Assembly (NCBI RefSeq): GCF_019697375.1
Contig: NZ_JAHCDI010000004.1
Span: 2,777,324-2,841,323 of the forward strand
Source: Micromonospora tarapacensis
Lineage (GTDB): Bacteria; Actinomycetota; Actinomycetes; Mycobacteriales; Micromonosporaceae
Reading direction: 5' to 3'
Length of the DNA stretch: 64,000 bases
The notes under the pieces were generated by a model. It was not told where the DNA came from, did no database searches, and worked only from the letters and a program-made list of their open reading frames with translations. A program made the translations under genes and the position numbers. Every line of letters starts with the position of its first letter. Position 1 is the stretch's first letter. Below, piece by piece: positions 1-8,503 of the stretch.

Positions 1-485
1 ACAGCCCGGTGCTGGTGGTCCGGGACGAGTCGCGTGCGGACGGGCCGGTCGTGGTCGGCGTCGACGGCTCGGAGTTGTCCCGGGAGGCTGTCGGGTTCGC
101 CTTCGAGGAGGCGGCCTGGCGCGGCAGTGAACTGGTCGCGGTGCACGCCTGGCTCTACCCGACGCCGGTCGGTCCCGGCGACATCCTGCCCCTGGTCTAC
201 GACCTGGACGCGTTTCGTGACGAGGAGGAACGCACGCTCGCCGAGGCGGTGGCCGGTTGGTCCGAGCGCTATCCGGAGGTGACGGTGCGGCAGCGGCTGG
301 TCCGCGGCTCCCCCGCGCGGGCGCTGGTGGAGGAGTCCCGCACCGCCCAGCTCCTGGTAGTCGGTGCGCGGGGTCGTGGGGCGCTGGGCGGGCTGCTGCT
401 CGGCTCGGTCGGCCACGCGGTGCTGCACCACGCCCACTCCCCGCTGGCAATCGTCCGGAAGGTGGGTACGGTCACCAGGAGCTGA
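1..485 (+). CDS. Universal stress protein, 5' end outside window
   Basis: C-terminal UspA domain. The frame is open from base 3 (residues SPVLVVRDES), which corresponds to the end of a first Usp domain, as at the inter-domain junction of the next gene. I therefore read this as the second half of a tandem-Usp protein cut by the window edge, not a short gene starting at the GTG at 9. The ATP-binding signature G-2x-G-9x-G-S is present near the C-terminus (GARGRG...LLGS). The family binds ATP and is linked to stress or dormancy survival. The stop is 18 bases before the next usp start, so the two probably share a transcript. Confidence 0.85.
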   Translation, partial: SPVLVVRDESRADGPVVVGVDGSELSREAVGFAFEEAAWRGSELVAVHAWLYPTPVGPGDILPLVYDLDAFRDEEERTLAEAVAGWSERYPEVTVRQRLVRGSPARALVEESRTAQLLVVGARGRGALGGLLLGSVGHAVLHHAHSPLAIVRKVGTVTRS

Positions 486-503
486 CCGACACTTGGAGGC
501 GTG

Positions 504-1349
504 ATGGACCGACCTGTCGTGGTGGGAGTGGACGGATCACCGCCGAGCCTGGTCGCCGCGGAGCACGCGGCCCAGGCGGCGGTGTGGCGGTCCCGCCCGC
601 TGCACCTGGTGCACGGCTACCTGCATCCGCTCGGCTACGGCGTGCCGATCAACCCGTACGAGGTGGGCCTGCCGGCGGCGTCGGAGGACGGCCGGAAGAT
701 GCTCGAACAGACCGCCGCCGAGCTGGTCGAACGGTGGCCGGGGCTGACGGTCGAGGTGCGTCAGGTGGCCGGTGGGCCCGGTGCGACGCTGGTCGAGGAG
801 TCCCGCCGGACGGAGCTTGTCGTGGTGGGCAGCCGGGGCCTGGGCGGCTTCGCCGGCCTGCTGCTCGGCTCGGTCGGCACCCAGGTCGCCGCGCACGCCC
901 ACTGCCCGGTGCTGGTGGTCCGCCCGCCGGATCGCCCGATCCCGACCGAGGGGCCGGTGCTGGTCGGCGTGGACGGCTCGGAGCCGGCCGAACTCGCCGT
1001 CGGCTGCGGCGCCGAGGAGGCCACCCGCCGTGGTGGCACGCTGCTGCTGGTGCACGTCGCCGACGAGCGGGAGGCCGGCGAGGGCGGGGAGGCCGCGGCG
1101 CTGCTCGCCACGGCCGGCGCGGCGGCGCGGGGCAGCCATCCCGGGCTGACCGTCGAGGAACGGGTGATCGCCGCGCCAAAGCCCGACCAGGCACTGATCG
1201 AGGCGACCGGGGAGGCCGCGCTCGTGGTGGCCGGATCGCGGGGCCGGGGCGGCTTCGCCGGCCTGCTGCTCGGCTCGGTCAGCCAGGCCCTGGTGCAGCA
1301 TGCCCGCTGCCCGGTGCTCATCGCCCACCCGTACGAGCCGGAGCAGTGA
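504..1349 (+). CDS. Universal stress protein, tandem Usp domains
   Basis: A 281-residue protein of two UspA domains, roughly residues 1-145 and 150-281. Each opens with a VVGVDGS or LVGVDGS strand and closes with an ATP-binding G-2x-G-9x-GS loop (GSRGLGG...LLGS and GSRGRGG...LLGS). A GGAGG at 495-499 favours the ATG at 504 over the adjacent GTG at 501, which would leave almost no spacing. It follows another usp gene closely, a paralogous pair as is common in actinobacteria. The specific stress is not deducible from sequence. Confidence 0.9.
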   Translation: MDRPVVVGVDGSPPSLVAAEHAAQAAVWRSRPLHLVHGYLHPLGYGVPINPYEVGLPAASEDGRKMLEQTAAELVERWPGLTVEVRQVAGGPGATLVEESRRTELVVVGSRGLGGFAGLLLGSVGTQVAAHAHCPVLVVRPPDRPIPTEGPVLVGVDGSEPAELAVGCGAEEATRRGGTLLLVHVADEREAGEGGEAAALLATAGAAARGSHPGLTVEERVIAAPKPDQALIEATGEAALVVAGSRGRGGFAGLLLGSVSQALVQHARCPVLIAHPYEPEQ

Positions 1350-1406
1350 GCGGCGGCGACCCGGCGCCTCCCGCCGTCGGGTGCGCCGGTCGCCGACGGG
1401 GTCGGG

Positions 1407-2033
1407 TCAGGTGTCCGGGCCGCGCCGCAGCAGCTGCTCGAAGCTGGTGGTGAGCGCGAACGGGTCGGCCGGCCCGGTCGACGGCGCGGTGCGGTGGACC
1501 TGCTCGGCAAGTTCCCGGCCGGCCCGGCCGATCCGGGCGCGCAGCGCACCGTCCGCGGTGCCGGCGGACCAGTCCTCGGGCGCGGCGAAGACCGCCGTCG
1601 GCACCGTCACCGCCCGGAGGTAGGCGAACATCGGCCGGACCGCGTGTTCCAGGGCCAGGGAGTGCCGCGCCGTGCCCCCGGTCGCCCCGATCAGCACCGG
1701 CCTACCGCCCAGCGCCTCGGCGTCGACCAGGTCGAAGAAGGACTTGAACAGCCCGTTGTAGGAGGCGTTGAAGACCGGGGTGACGGCGATCAACCCGTCC
1801 GCGCCGGTGACCTGCGCCAGCACCTGCCGCAGCGGCTCCGAGGGGAAGCCGGTGAGCAGGTGGTTGACGATGTCGTGGGCGTGCGCGCGCAGCTCGACCG
1901 GGCGCAGCTCGACCTGCTCGCCGCGCCCGACCAGCTCGTCGCGGGTGGCGGTGGCGAGCTGGTCGGCGAGCAGCCGGGTCGACGACGGCTGGCTGAGACC
2001 GGCCGACACCACCGCGAGAGTACGGGAGGTCAT
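1407..2033 (-). CDS. NADPH-dependent FMN reductase (CE1759-type)
   Basis: A 208-residue flavodoxin-fold reductase. It starts with a TLAVVSAGLSQPSSTRLLAD loop that would bind FMN phosphate and contains VTPVFNASYNGLFKSFFDL, typical of the NADPH-dependent FMN reductase family. It is expected to supply reduced FMN to the flavin monooxygenase encoded just upstream. The two genes overlap by one base (TGATG: monooxygenase stop, reductase start), implying translational coupling. The pair matches the conserved CE1758/CE1759 two-component family of Corynebacterium and relatives. The substrate of the pair is unknown. Confidence 0.88.
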   Translation of the reverse strand: MTSRTLAVVSAGLSQPSSTRLLADQLATATRDELVGRGEQVELRPVELRAHAHDIVNHLLTGFPSEPLRQVLAQVTGADGLIAVTPVFNASYNGLFKSFFDLVDAEALGGRPVLIGATGGTARHSLALEHAVRPMFAYLRAVTVPTAVFAAPEDWSAGTADGALRARIGRAGRELAEQVHRTAPSTGPADPFALTTSFEQLLRRGPDT

Positions 2034-3100
2034 CAGGCGGCCAGGAGGGAGGCGTGGGTCGGCGCCGGCGGCACGTGCGCCGGGCGCAGCGAGTCGAACT
2101 CCTTGCGCAGCACCGGCACGACCTCCTCGCCGAGGAGATCGAGCTGCTCCAGGACGGTCTTCAGCGGTAGTCCGGCGTGGTCGAGCAGGAACAGCTGCCG
2201 CTGGTAGTCGCCCACGTAGTCGCGGAAGCCGAGCGTACGGTCGATGACCTGCTGCGGGCTGCCCACGGTCAGCGGGGTCTGCGCGGTGAACTCCTCCAGC
2301 GACGGGCCGTGCCCGTAGACCGGCGCGTTGTCGAAGTACGGCCGGAACTCGCGCACCGCGTCCTGGGAGTTGCGCCGCATGAACACCTGACCGCCGAGTC
2401 CGACGATGGCCTGGTCGGCGGCGCCGTGGCCGTAGTGCTCGAAGCGCTGCCGGTACAGGCCGACCATCCGCCGGGTGTGCTCGGCGGGCCAGAAGATGTG
2501 GTTGGCGAAGAAACCGTCGCCGTAGTACGCGGCCTGCTCGGCGATCTCCGGGCTGCGGATCGAGCCGTGCCAGACGAACGGGGGCACGCCGTCGAGCGGG
2601 CGTGGGGTCGAGGTGAACGACTGCAGCGGGGTGCGGAACTTGCCCTGCCAGTCGACCACGTCCTCGCGCCAGAGCCGGCGCAGCAGGTCGTAGTTCTCGA
2701 TCGCCAGGGGAATGCCGTTGCGGATGTCCTGACCGAACCAGGGGTAGACCGGCCCGGTGTTGCCGCGCCCCATCATCAGGTCGACCCGGCCGTCGGCCAG
2801 GTGCTGCAACATCGCGTAGTCCTCGGCGATCTTCACCGGGTCGTTGGTGGTGATCAGCGTGGTCGCGGTGGACAGCAGCAGCCGTTCGGTGCGGGCGGCG
2901 ATGTAGCCCAGCATGGTGGTGGGCGACGAGGGCACGAACGGCGGGTTGTGGTGCTCGCCGGTGGCGAAGACGTCGAGGCCGACCTCCTCGGCCTTGAGCG
3001 CGATGGCCACCATCGCCTTGATCCGCTCGGCCTCGGTCGGCTCGCGACCGTTGGTCGGGTCGACCGTGACGTCGCCGACGGTGAAGACTCCGAACTGCAT
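2033..3100 (-). CDS. LLM-class FMN-dependent monooxygenase (CE1758-type)
   Basis: A 355-residue luciferase-like monooxygenase, first gene of a two-gene operon with its FMN reductase. The start is the ATG at 3100 (MQFGVFTVGDVT), preceded on the minus strand by a GAGGAG ribosome site; a longer upstream reading frame has no such support. Visible family features are the N-terminal FGVF strand, GEHHNPPFVPSSP, and GRVDLMMGRGNTGP, the flavin phosphate region. The protein should use reduced FMN and oxygen on an unknown small molecule. The 170 bases upstream (3101-3271) hold its promoter and nothing else I recognise. Confidence 0.9.
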   Translation of the reverse strand: MQFGVFTVGDVTVDPTNGREPTEAERIKAMVAIALKAEEVGLDVFATGEHHNPPFVPSSPTTMLGYIAARTERLLLSTATTLITTNDPVKIAEDYAMLQHLADGRVDLMMGRGNTGPVYPWFGQDIRNGIPLAIENYDLLRRLWREDVVDWQGKFRTPLQSFTSTPRPLDGVPPFVWHGSIRSPEIAEQAAYYGDGFFANHIFWPAEHTRRMVGLYRQRFEHYGHGAADQAIVGLGGQVFMRRNSQDAVREFRPYFDNAPVYGHGPSLEEFTAQTPLTVGSPQQVIDRTLGFRDYVGDYQRQLFLLDHAGLPLKTVLEQLDLLGEEVVPVLRKEFDSLRPAHVPPAPTHASLLAA

Positions 3101-3271
3101 CACAGCTCCTCGTGTCGTCCGACCGGGGCGGGATGGCCCCGACGCCACCGACAACATATTTGACGAGTCAACCATTCCGCGAGCCCGCCTCCCGCCAGTG
3201 TCCCCCGTCACGCCCTTCCCATCCCCGGACGAGCAATCGGCCGGTCGCTCACGCTCGTCGCGGGGCGGCAC

Positions 3272-3913
3272 TCAGGTCCGTCGTCGTGGCGCGTGCCGGC
3301 GGTACGGGCTGACGGTCGGGTCGCCGGTGATCCAGAAGCGCCACGGGACGTCGTGGGCGGCGGCCACGCCGACGCGCGGGCCGGCGGAAACGGCCGACGG
3401 CGCGACCGGGCGGGTCGGCGGCGTCAGCAGCAGCGGGCCGGTCCCGTCGAGCATCGAGGTGGCGTTCGCCGTCGCGTCGATGTCCAGGGCCACCACCAGC
3501 CGGGCCGGCCCACGGGCGAGATCGCGGTCGGGTACCTCACCGCGTCGCCTGCTGGCCAGGTCCAGGCCGTCGACCACCTCGCCGGCGCGCAGCAGGACCG
3601 CCGCCGCCTCCCCTTCGCCACCGCAGACGACGTTGAGGCACCAGTGCATCCCGAAGACGAAGTACGTGTACGCGTGGCCGGCCGGCCCGAACATGATCTT
3701 CGTCCGGGGCGTGGGCCCGCGATGGGCGTGCGATGCGGGATCCACACCGGTCCCCGCGTACGCCTCGACCTCGGTCAGCCTGATCCGGACCCCGTTGGCC
3801 GTCACCTCCCACCCGAGCAGGTTCCGCGCGGTCTGCGCGACATCGGCGGCGGGGGCGGTCAGCCAGGGGTGGTCCACCCGTCCAGGTAACCCGGCCCGGA
3901 GCCCGACCGGCAA
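3272..3913 (-). CDS. DNA-3-methyladenine glycosylase, AAG/MPG family
   Basis: A 213-residue monofunctional glycosylase that removes 3-methyladenine and related alkylated purines in base excision repair. Family signatures are TEVEAYAGTGVDPASHAHRG, which includes the catalytic Glu region, then TPRTKIMFGPAGHAYTYFVF and GMHWCLNVV. Length fits bacterial AAG homologues (about 200 residues). It lies alone on the minus strand between the monooxygenase operon and a secreted protein. The exact start is uncertain; a shorter form could begin within the first 20 residues. Confidence 0.9.
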   Translation of the reverse strand: MPVGLRAGLPGRVDHPWLTAPAADVAQTARNLLGWEVTANGVRIRLTEVEAYAGTGVDPASHAHRGPTPRTKIMFGPAGHAYTYFVFGMHWCLNVVCGGEGEAAAVLLRAGEVVDGLDLASRRRGEVPDRDLARGPARLVVALDIDATANATSMLDGTGPLLLTPPTRPVAPSAVSAGPRVGVAAAHDVPWRFWITGDPTVSPYRRHAPRRRT

Positions 3914-3980
3914 CCCGCTGATCCGATCGACCTCGGTCGGCGGCGGCCGAGGTCGATCGGATGGTGATGGGGGTCGGATC

Positions 3981-4508
3981 TCAGCAGTTGCGGATAGACC
4001 AGACCGCGTCCCAGTTTCGGACGAACGCGCCCGTGCTGGTGCTGGACCTCAGAACGTTGCCGTTCTGGGCATAGAAGGTGAAGCGGACACCACCGGTCTG
4101 CGCGTTGTAATAGCCGCCATCGCCGAGCCAGTTGGACAGATAGTACCTGTTGCAGTAGTAGAGATCGAAAACCTTCCACCTCGAAATCGTCGGATCCCAT
4201 ACGGCGGCGCACAGGTTTCCGCTGGGACACGTCGCCTTCTCGTTCTTCGTGAAATGCCGTACCCGCGAGGCCGCGGGCGAGATCGACGGGGAGGCAGCGG
4301 CCGCGGCGACCGCCGCCTCGGCACCACGAGGTGCGGTCGGCAAGCTCCAGACACGGTCTCCGTCTCGCGAGCCGATCTGCTGGGCGGAGGCCGGGGCCAC
4401 CAGGACGAGCACGCTGCCGAGGAGCGCGGCGCTGATCGCGGCGAGCCCACGGGCGAGACTCCTGGTCAGAAAACGCGTTTTGATCTCGTGCGATGATCGC
4501 ATAAGCAC
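3981..4508 (-). CDS. Secreted peptidase inhibitor I36-like protein
   Basis: A 175-residue protein starting at GTG 4508 behind a GAAGGGAAGG ribosome site. Residues 1-42 form a Sec signal peptide: a basic start, a hydrophobic stretch around LAAISAALLGSVLVLV and an APASA cleavage site. The mature part carries an early CPSGNLC pair, one Cys in the YYCNRYYLSNW stretch and a C-terminal Cys, with many aromatic residues. This resembles the beta/gamma-crystallin-like I36 (SMPI) inhibitor fold of Streptomyces. Inhibitory activity is inferred from the family and the target is unknown. The gene is divergent from the MocR regulator. Confidence 0.65.
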   Translation of the reverse strand: MLMRSSHEIKTRFLTRSLARGLAAISAALLGSVLVLVAPASAQQIGSRDGDRVWSLPTAPRGAEAAVAAAAASPSISPAASRVRHFTKNEKATCPSGNLCAAVWDPTISRWKVFDLYYCNRYYLSNWLGDGGYYNAQTGGVRFTFYAQNGNVLRSSTSTGAFVRNWDAVWSIRNC

Positions 4509-4749
4509 ATGGCCTTCCCTTCAGGGCAATCAATTCCCGGTCTACCGCCAACCGGCCGTTGTCGCTAATGAACAAGTCCCACCCATACGCGTCCTGTTGC
4601 GGATGGATAGTGACTGTTCAGCCGCGACATCACATCACCGAGGGTAAGTCCGCCGCCACGCGCGGATCAGGGCCAGATCGATGCCGGTCGTGCTGGGCCA
4701 GTAACCGCCAGATGACGGCCGGCAGCCGCCGGCCAATCGGCGCGCCCGG

Positions 4750-4778
4750 TAGCATCGACTGATGTGGACGTCCACATC
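4750..4778 (+). promoter_or_regulatory. Leaderless promoter and palindromic operator over the mocR start
   Basis: GATGTGGACGTCCACATC at 4761-4778 is a perfect 18-bp palindrome that covers the GTG start codon at 4764. A TAGCAT (-10-like, TAnnnT) lies at 4750-4755, placing transcription start at or next to the start codon, so the mRNA is probably leaderless. A perfect palindrome at the start site is most simply an autoregulatory operator. That role is inference; the palindrome itself is plain in the sequence. Confidence 0.6.
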
Positions 4779-6218
4779 AGTCTTCGCAACCGGCGCGGAC
4801 TGGCCGGGCAGATCCACCGGCAGGTCCGCGCCGCGATCCTCGACGGACGGCTCCGCTCCGGCGAGGCCGTACCCTCCACCCGGGAACTGGCGGCGCGGCT
4901 GATGGTCTCCCGCAACACCGTGACCACGGCGTACGACCGGCTGACGGCCGAGGGCCTGCTGGCAGCGCGACCGGGCGGACGCACCTACGTCGTCGGGCGC
5001 CCGAAGCCAGAGCGGCGGGTAGGCCCACTCGCCGAGCGGCCGATCCGACCACGCCCGATCTGGGCACAGCAGCCCGAGCCGGTGGACATGTCCGCCACGA
5101 ACCCCACCTACGACTTCCGGCCGGGGCTTCCCGATGCGGGCCGCTTCCCGTTCGCCACCTGGCGGACCCTGCTCGCCGACACGTTCCGCAGTATCCCGGG
5201 CCGTTCCGAGGCCTACCACGACCCGGCCGGCGATCCGAGGCTACGGGCCGCGGTCGCCCAACACATCGGCGTCTCCCGATCAGTCCACGCCACTGCGGAC
5301 GACATTCTGATCACCAGCGGCAGTCAACAGGCCGTGGATCTGATCGGCCGGGTGCTGATCGAGCCCGGCGAGGTGGCGGTGGTGGAGAATCCGGGCTGGC
5401 TTCCGCCGCGGACGCTCTGGAGGACGTCCGGCGCCCGGGTGGTCTCCGCCGAGGTGGACCGGGAAGGTGTGGTCGTCGAGGCCCTGCCGGACCAGGCGCG
5501 GGTCCTGTTCGTCAGCCCGTCGCACCAGTTTCCCCTCGGGGTGCCGATGTCCGACCGGCGGCGGCGGGCGCTGCTGGACTGGGCACGGCACAGCGGCGCG
5601 GTGATCGTGGAGGACGACTACGACAGCGAGTTCCGGTACGGTGGTCGGCCGGTGGACCCGCTGCACAGCCTGGATCCCGCAGGTCGGGTAATCTATATCG
5701 GATCGTTCTCCAAGACGCTGCTGCCCACCTTCCGGCTGGGTTTCTGCGTAGCGCCCGCCTCGCTGCAGCCGGCCCTACGCCGCGCGAAGTACGCCATGGA
5801 CTGGCACACCGCCCTGCCCCTGCAGGCAGCCCTCGCCCGCTATCTCGACCAGGGCCTGTTCGCCCGGCACATCCGTCGGATGCGCCGCGTCTATCAGGCC
5901 CGCCGGGACCGCATCGGCCTGCTCCTGGACCGCGACCTCGCCCACCTGCTGGAACCGCTGCCGTCCGTGGCCGGACTACACATGACCGCATGGCTACGAA
6001 CTCCGATGGGTCCGGCGGACGGCGGCGACAGAGCGGCCGACCAGGTGGTGGCGGCGCGCTGCCGCCGCGCCGGCCTCGGCCTGTATCCCGTCTCCGACTT
6101 CGGATCGTCCGGCACGGTCCAGCCGGGCCTGGTCCTCGGCTACGGCGCCATCGACCTGAACCGGATCGACAAGGGTCTCGACCTGCTCCGCCGGTGCCTG
6201 GAGGCGACGCGGCGGTGA
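4764..6218 (+). CDS. MocR/PdxR-type GntR regulator with aminotransferase domain
   Basis: A 484-residue fusion regulator. Residues 1-75 are a GntR winged helix (QIHRQVRAAILDGRLRSGEA, PSTRELAARLMVSRNTV). From about residue 110 it is a fold-type I aminotransferase domain with the PLP lysine near residue 317 in IGSFSKTLLPTFRLGF. In this family the aminotransferase-like domain senses PLP or an amino compound; PdxR members activate pyridoxal synthase genes, others control amine or GABA catabolism. No pdx genes are next to it. The neighbours are a divergent secreted inhibitor and a downstream hydrolase. It is probably autoregulated through the palindrome at its start. Confidence 0.88.
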   Translation: MDVHISLRNRRGLAGQIHRQVRAAILDGRLRSGEAVPSTRELAARLMVSRNTVTTAYDRLTAEGLLAARPGGRTYVVGRPKPERRVGPLAERPIRPRPIWAQQPEPVDMSATNPTYDFRPGLPDAGRFPFATWRTLLADTFRSIPGRSEAYHDPAGDPRLRAAVAQHIGVSRSVHATADDILITSGSQQAVDLIGRVLIEPGEVAVVENPGWLPPRTLWRTSGARVVSAEVDREGVVVEALPDQARVLFVSPSHQFPLGVPMSDRRRRALLDWARHSGAVIVEDDYDSEFRYGGRPVDPLHSLDPAGRVIYIGSFSKTLLPTFRLGFCVAPASLQPALRRAKYAMDWHTALPLQAALARYLDQGLFARHIRRMRRVYQARRDRIGLLLDRDLAHLLEPLPSVAGLHMTAWLRTPMGPADGGDRAADQVVAARCRRAGLGLYPVSDFGSSGTVQPGLVLGYGAIDLNRIDKGLDLLRRCLEATRR

Positions 6219-6244
6219 CGCGTGGTGCGGCGGTGACGCGTGGT
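6209..6244. repeat. 18-bp tandem duplication at the mocR stop
   Basis: GCGGCGGTGACGCGTGGT occurs twice in perfect tandem (6209-6226 and 6227-6244). The TGA stop of the MocR gene lies in the first copy. It looks like a simple replication-slippage duplication. The 205-base gap to the next gene also holds an imperfect hairpin at about 6358-6378 (CGGGTATGCG...GGCGTACCCG), possibly terminating mocR. Confidence 0.8.
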
Positions 6245-6424
6245 GCGTCAGTGCCGTAACCGGCGCGGTCACGCTGCCGATACCCCACGTTCGGCGGCGA
6301 ACTGGATGATCGCCGCCGAAGCGTCCGGGCTGCGGCCAGGCGTTTCATTCTCACCTGACGGGTATGCGGGCGTACCCGCGCCGCCGGCGGGTGAACAGCG
6401 TCCCGGAGTGAGGGAGTACGTGTC

Positions 6425-7138
6425 ATGTCCGATCAGCAGCCCACCATCATCCTGGTCCACGGCGCGTTCGCCGAGTCAGCGAGCTGGAACGGTGTGATCG
6501 AGCGGCTGGGTGCGTACAAGGTGGTGGCCGCCGCCAATCCGCTGCGCAGCCTCCCCGGCGACGCCGCGTACCTGGGGGACGTGATCCGGGGGGTCGGTGG
6601 CCCCGTCGTCCTCGTCGGCCACTCCTACGGCGGCATGGTGATCACGCAGGCTGCGGTCGACAACCCGTCGGTGCGGGCCCTCGTGTACGTCAACGCCCTC
6701 TGCCCGGACACCGGCGAGACCGCGCTGTCGCTGTCCGGACAGTTCCCCGGCAGCACCCTCGCCGACACGCTGGTGCAGTACCCGGTGTCGACCGGTGGCA
6801 ACGAGGTGGCGATCGGCCAGGACGCCTTCCACAAACAGTTCGCCGCCGACGTCTCCGCCGACCTCGCCGCGCTCATGGCCCGGACCCAGCGGCCGATCAC
6901 GGAGCAGGCTCTCAACGACGGTCTCGTCGGCGACGCCCCCTGGCGGTCGGTGCCCAGTTGGTTCGTGTTCGGGGATGCCGACATGAACATCCCGGTCGCC
7001 GCGCACCGGTTCATGGCCGAACGGGCCGACCCGCGAGGTTCGCGCGAGCTTTCCGGTGGCTCGCACGCGATGGCCGTGGCCCGCCCCGGCGAGGTCGCCG
7101 AGACCATCATCGAGGCGGTCAGGGCCGTCGGCGACTGA
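6425..7138 (+). CDS. Alpha/beta hydrolase
   Basis: A 237-residue alpha/beta hydrolase of the EstC/hydroxynitrile-lyase-like group. The oxyanion region is LVHGAFAESASWN, the nucleophile elbow is GHSYGG (Ser), the acid is likely in VFGDADMNIP, and the His in GGSHAMAVARP. All triad elements are therefore present, and there is no signal peptide, so it should be cytoplasmic. A GGGAG lies upstream of ATG 6425. The substrate is unknown. The preceding MocR regulator on the same strand could control it, but the 205-base gap with a hairpin argues for separate transcription. Confidence 0.88.
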   Translation: MSDQQPTIILVHGAFAESASWNGVIERLGAYKVVAAANPLRSLPGDAAYLGDVIRGVGGPVVLVGHSYGGMVITQAAVDNPSVRALVYVNALCPDTGETALSLSGQFPGSTLADTLVQYPVSTGGNEVAIGQDAFHKQFAADVSADLAALMARTQRPITEQALNDGLVGDAPWRSVPSWFVFGDADMNIPVAAHRFMAERADPRGSRELSGGSHAMAVARPGEVAETIIEAVRAVGD

Positions 7139-7213
7139 CCGCCCGCACCGACCCCCGGAACTCCCTCAGCAAACCGATCATCACAAACCTCATGATCGAC
7201 GGATGGGGGTGGG

Positions 7214-7952
7214 TCACAGGCGCAGGGTCGAGACGGCGTCGCCGAGCGTGGCCGCCTGGGCGAGGGGCCGGAGGGCTCCCTCCTCGGCCAGCCAGAGGCG
7301 GCAGCCGATCCGGTTGAACGACGCGGCGACCGGCTGCCCGGCGTAGTGATGGCCGACCCGGCGGATCAGCGCGGTCGGGTCCGGCACCGGCGGGGACGGT
7401 ACGGCCTGTGGGGCGGGCACTGGCTGGTCCGGCTGCCGAGGCACGGTGGCGATCAGGTCGTTGTCCAGGTGGCTCACCTGCCAACGATCGGTCACGGTCA
7501 CCACCACCGCGGCCGGGATCCGCCCGCTGTCCCGGCAGGTGGAGCAGCAGCGCCCGGAGGGGCCAGGCCGGCGCCGGAGCAGTCCGGGCACGCCGGGGCG
7601 GGACCGGAGCGGCCGAGCCGGCAGTCGCAGCGGCGCAGCCGGCTGCCGGGCCGACAGTCCGGGCAGGGCCGGCATGGGATCGGCTCGCCCCACCAGGCCG
7701 GGTCGGGTGGCTCGCTGGCCCGCCGCAGCGACTCCGCGACGTGTCGGACGATCTGCCCGGTCTCCCGCTCGTGCAGCGTCTCGACGCTGCCGACCGGATG
7801 CAGCGCGGTGTGCCACCAGCGCCCGTCCCGCCAGACCGCCTGGGCGCCGGGCGCGTCGCCGGCCAGCTCCGACGATACGTTCCAAGATAGACGCACCGGA
7901 TGCCGCAGGGAACCTCGTGGTCGTCGGCCTGCTCGCAGGTGTGGCAGTACAC
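7214..7952 (-). pseudogene. Zinc-ribbon protein, frame broken twice
   Basis: A single protein can be followed through three frames. It starts with YCHTCEQADDHEVPCG, continues with AQAVWRDGRWWHTALHPVGS and a cysteine-rich centre (CRPCPDCRPGS, CDC, CPDCSGAG) in a second frame, then CCSTCRDSGRI, VVVTVTDRWQVSHLDND and a C-terminus ending STLRL in a third. The breaks lie at about 7865-7890 and 7550-7580, and each is repaired by adding one base, giving about 246 residues. The CxxC pairs resemble DnaJ-type or zinc-ribbon treble clefts. Function unknown. The start is a tentative GTG at 7952 with TACGGT upstream, possibly leaderless. It may be intact in reality. Confidence 0.55.
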
Positions 7953-8004
7953 CGGATCGCAACCGTATTTAAGAAGAACATTCCAAGAATCAGGAGGCGT
8001 GGTC

Positions 8005-8427
8005 GTGACTAAGCTGGGTGACTTGATCCAGTCCATGGCCCGCGGCGACTGGGAGAAGACTGACTCCCTTATAGCGGATCTTGAGCGTGACAGGTGGGCT
8101 GGAGGCCTCCAGGTGATCGGGGCCGCCTTCGCCATCGCCGTCAATCGTCGCTTCGGGCCGGGCACCACGCCCGCGGATGTCGCTCAGTTCGTGGCCACGG
8201 CTCAAGCCAGCTATGAGGAGGGAGACAGTCTTCCCACGCTGGAGACGGAAGGTCTTGTCCGTGCCGCCCTCGGCGAAGCCGAGCTTGCCGACAACATCTC
8301 GCCGGACGTGGCGCTCGGCGCGGAGCTTTTTGTCCTCACAAAGATCCTGCATGACGCCAATATGACGCAGGATCAACTTGACGCCTTCGTCGCCGAGGCG
8401 GAGCAAACCGCTGCCGAGTACATGTAG
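8005..8427 (+). CDS. Hypothetical protein, 140 residues
   Basis: I do not recognise this family. It is a soluble, acidic, mostly helical protein (TKLGDLIQSMARGDWEKTDS, then ELADNISPDVALGAELFVLT) with no signal peptide or membrane segment. GTG 8005 is chosen because AGGAGG at 7992-7997 is spaced correctly; the GTG at 7999 is too close. Its GC content is lower than the flanking core genes. It precedes the EACC1-caspase pair on the same strand and is divergent from the zinc-ribbon gene, so it may belong to the same conflict island. Confidence 0.7.
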   Translation: MTKLGDLIQSMARGDWEKTDSLIADLERDRWAGGLQVIGAAFAIAVNRRFGPGTTPADVAQFVATAQASYEEGDSLPTLETEGLVRAALGEAELADNISPDVALGAELFVLTKILHDANMTQDQLDAFVAEAEQTAAEYM

Positions 8428-8503
8428 ACGGGCGCGTGCCGTACAACCAGGGAAGTGATCAAAGGGTCCTCAGTAGTACGTTGACTCGTCTCGCTTGTGG
8501 ATA

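Noticed and set aside
9..485. A complete short universal stress protein starting at GTG 9
   Set aside because: The frame is open to the window edge, and the residues before 9 match an inter-domain junction of tandem Usp proteins, so it is a 5'-truncated gene.
257..1453. Long alternative-frame open reading frames on both strands of core genes
   Set aside because: High GC gives long open shadow frames; their translations are Arg/Pro/Gly-rich without domain signatures, and the true frames are clear.
6209..6244. Tandem repeat as a CRISPR or recombination site
   Set aside because: Only two adjacent 18-bp copies without spacers; simple slippage explains it.
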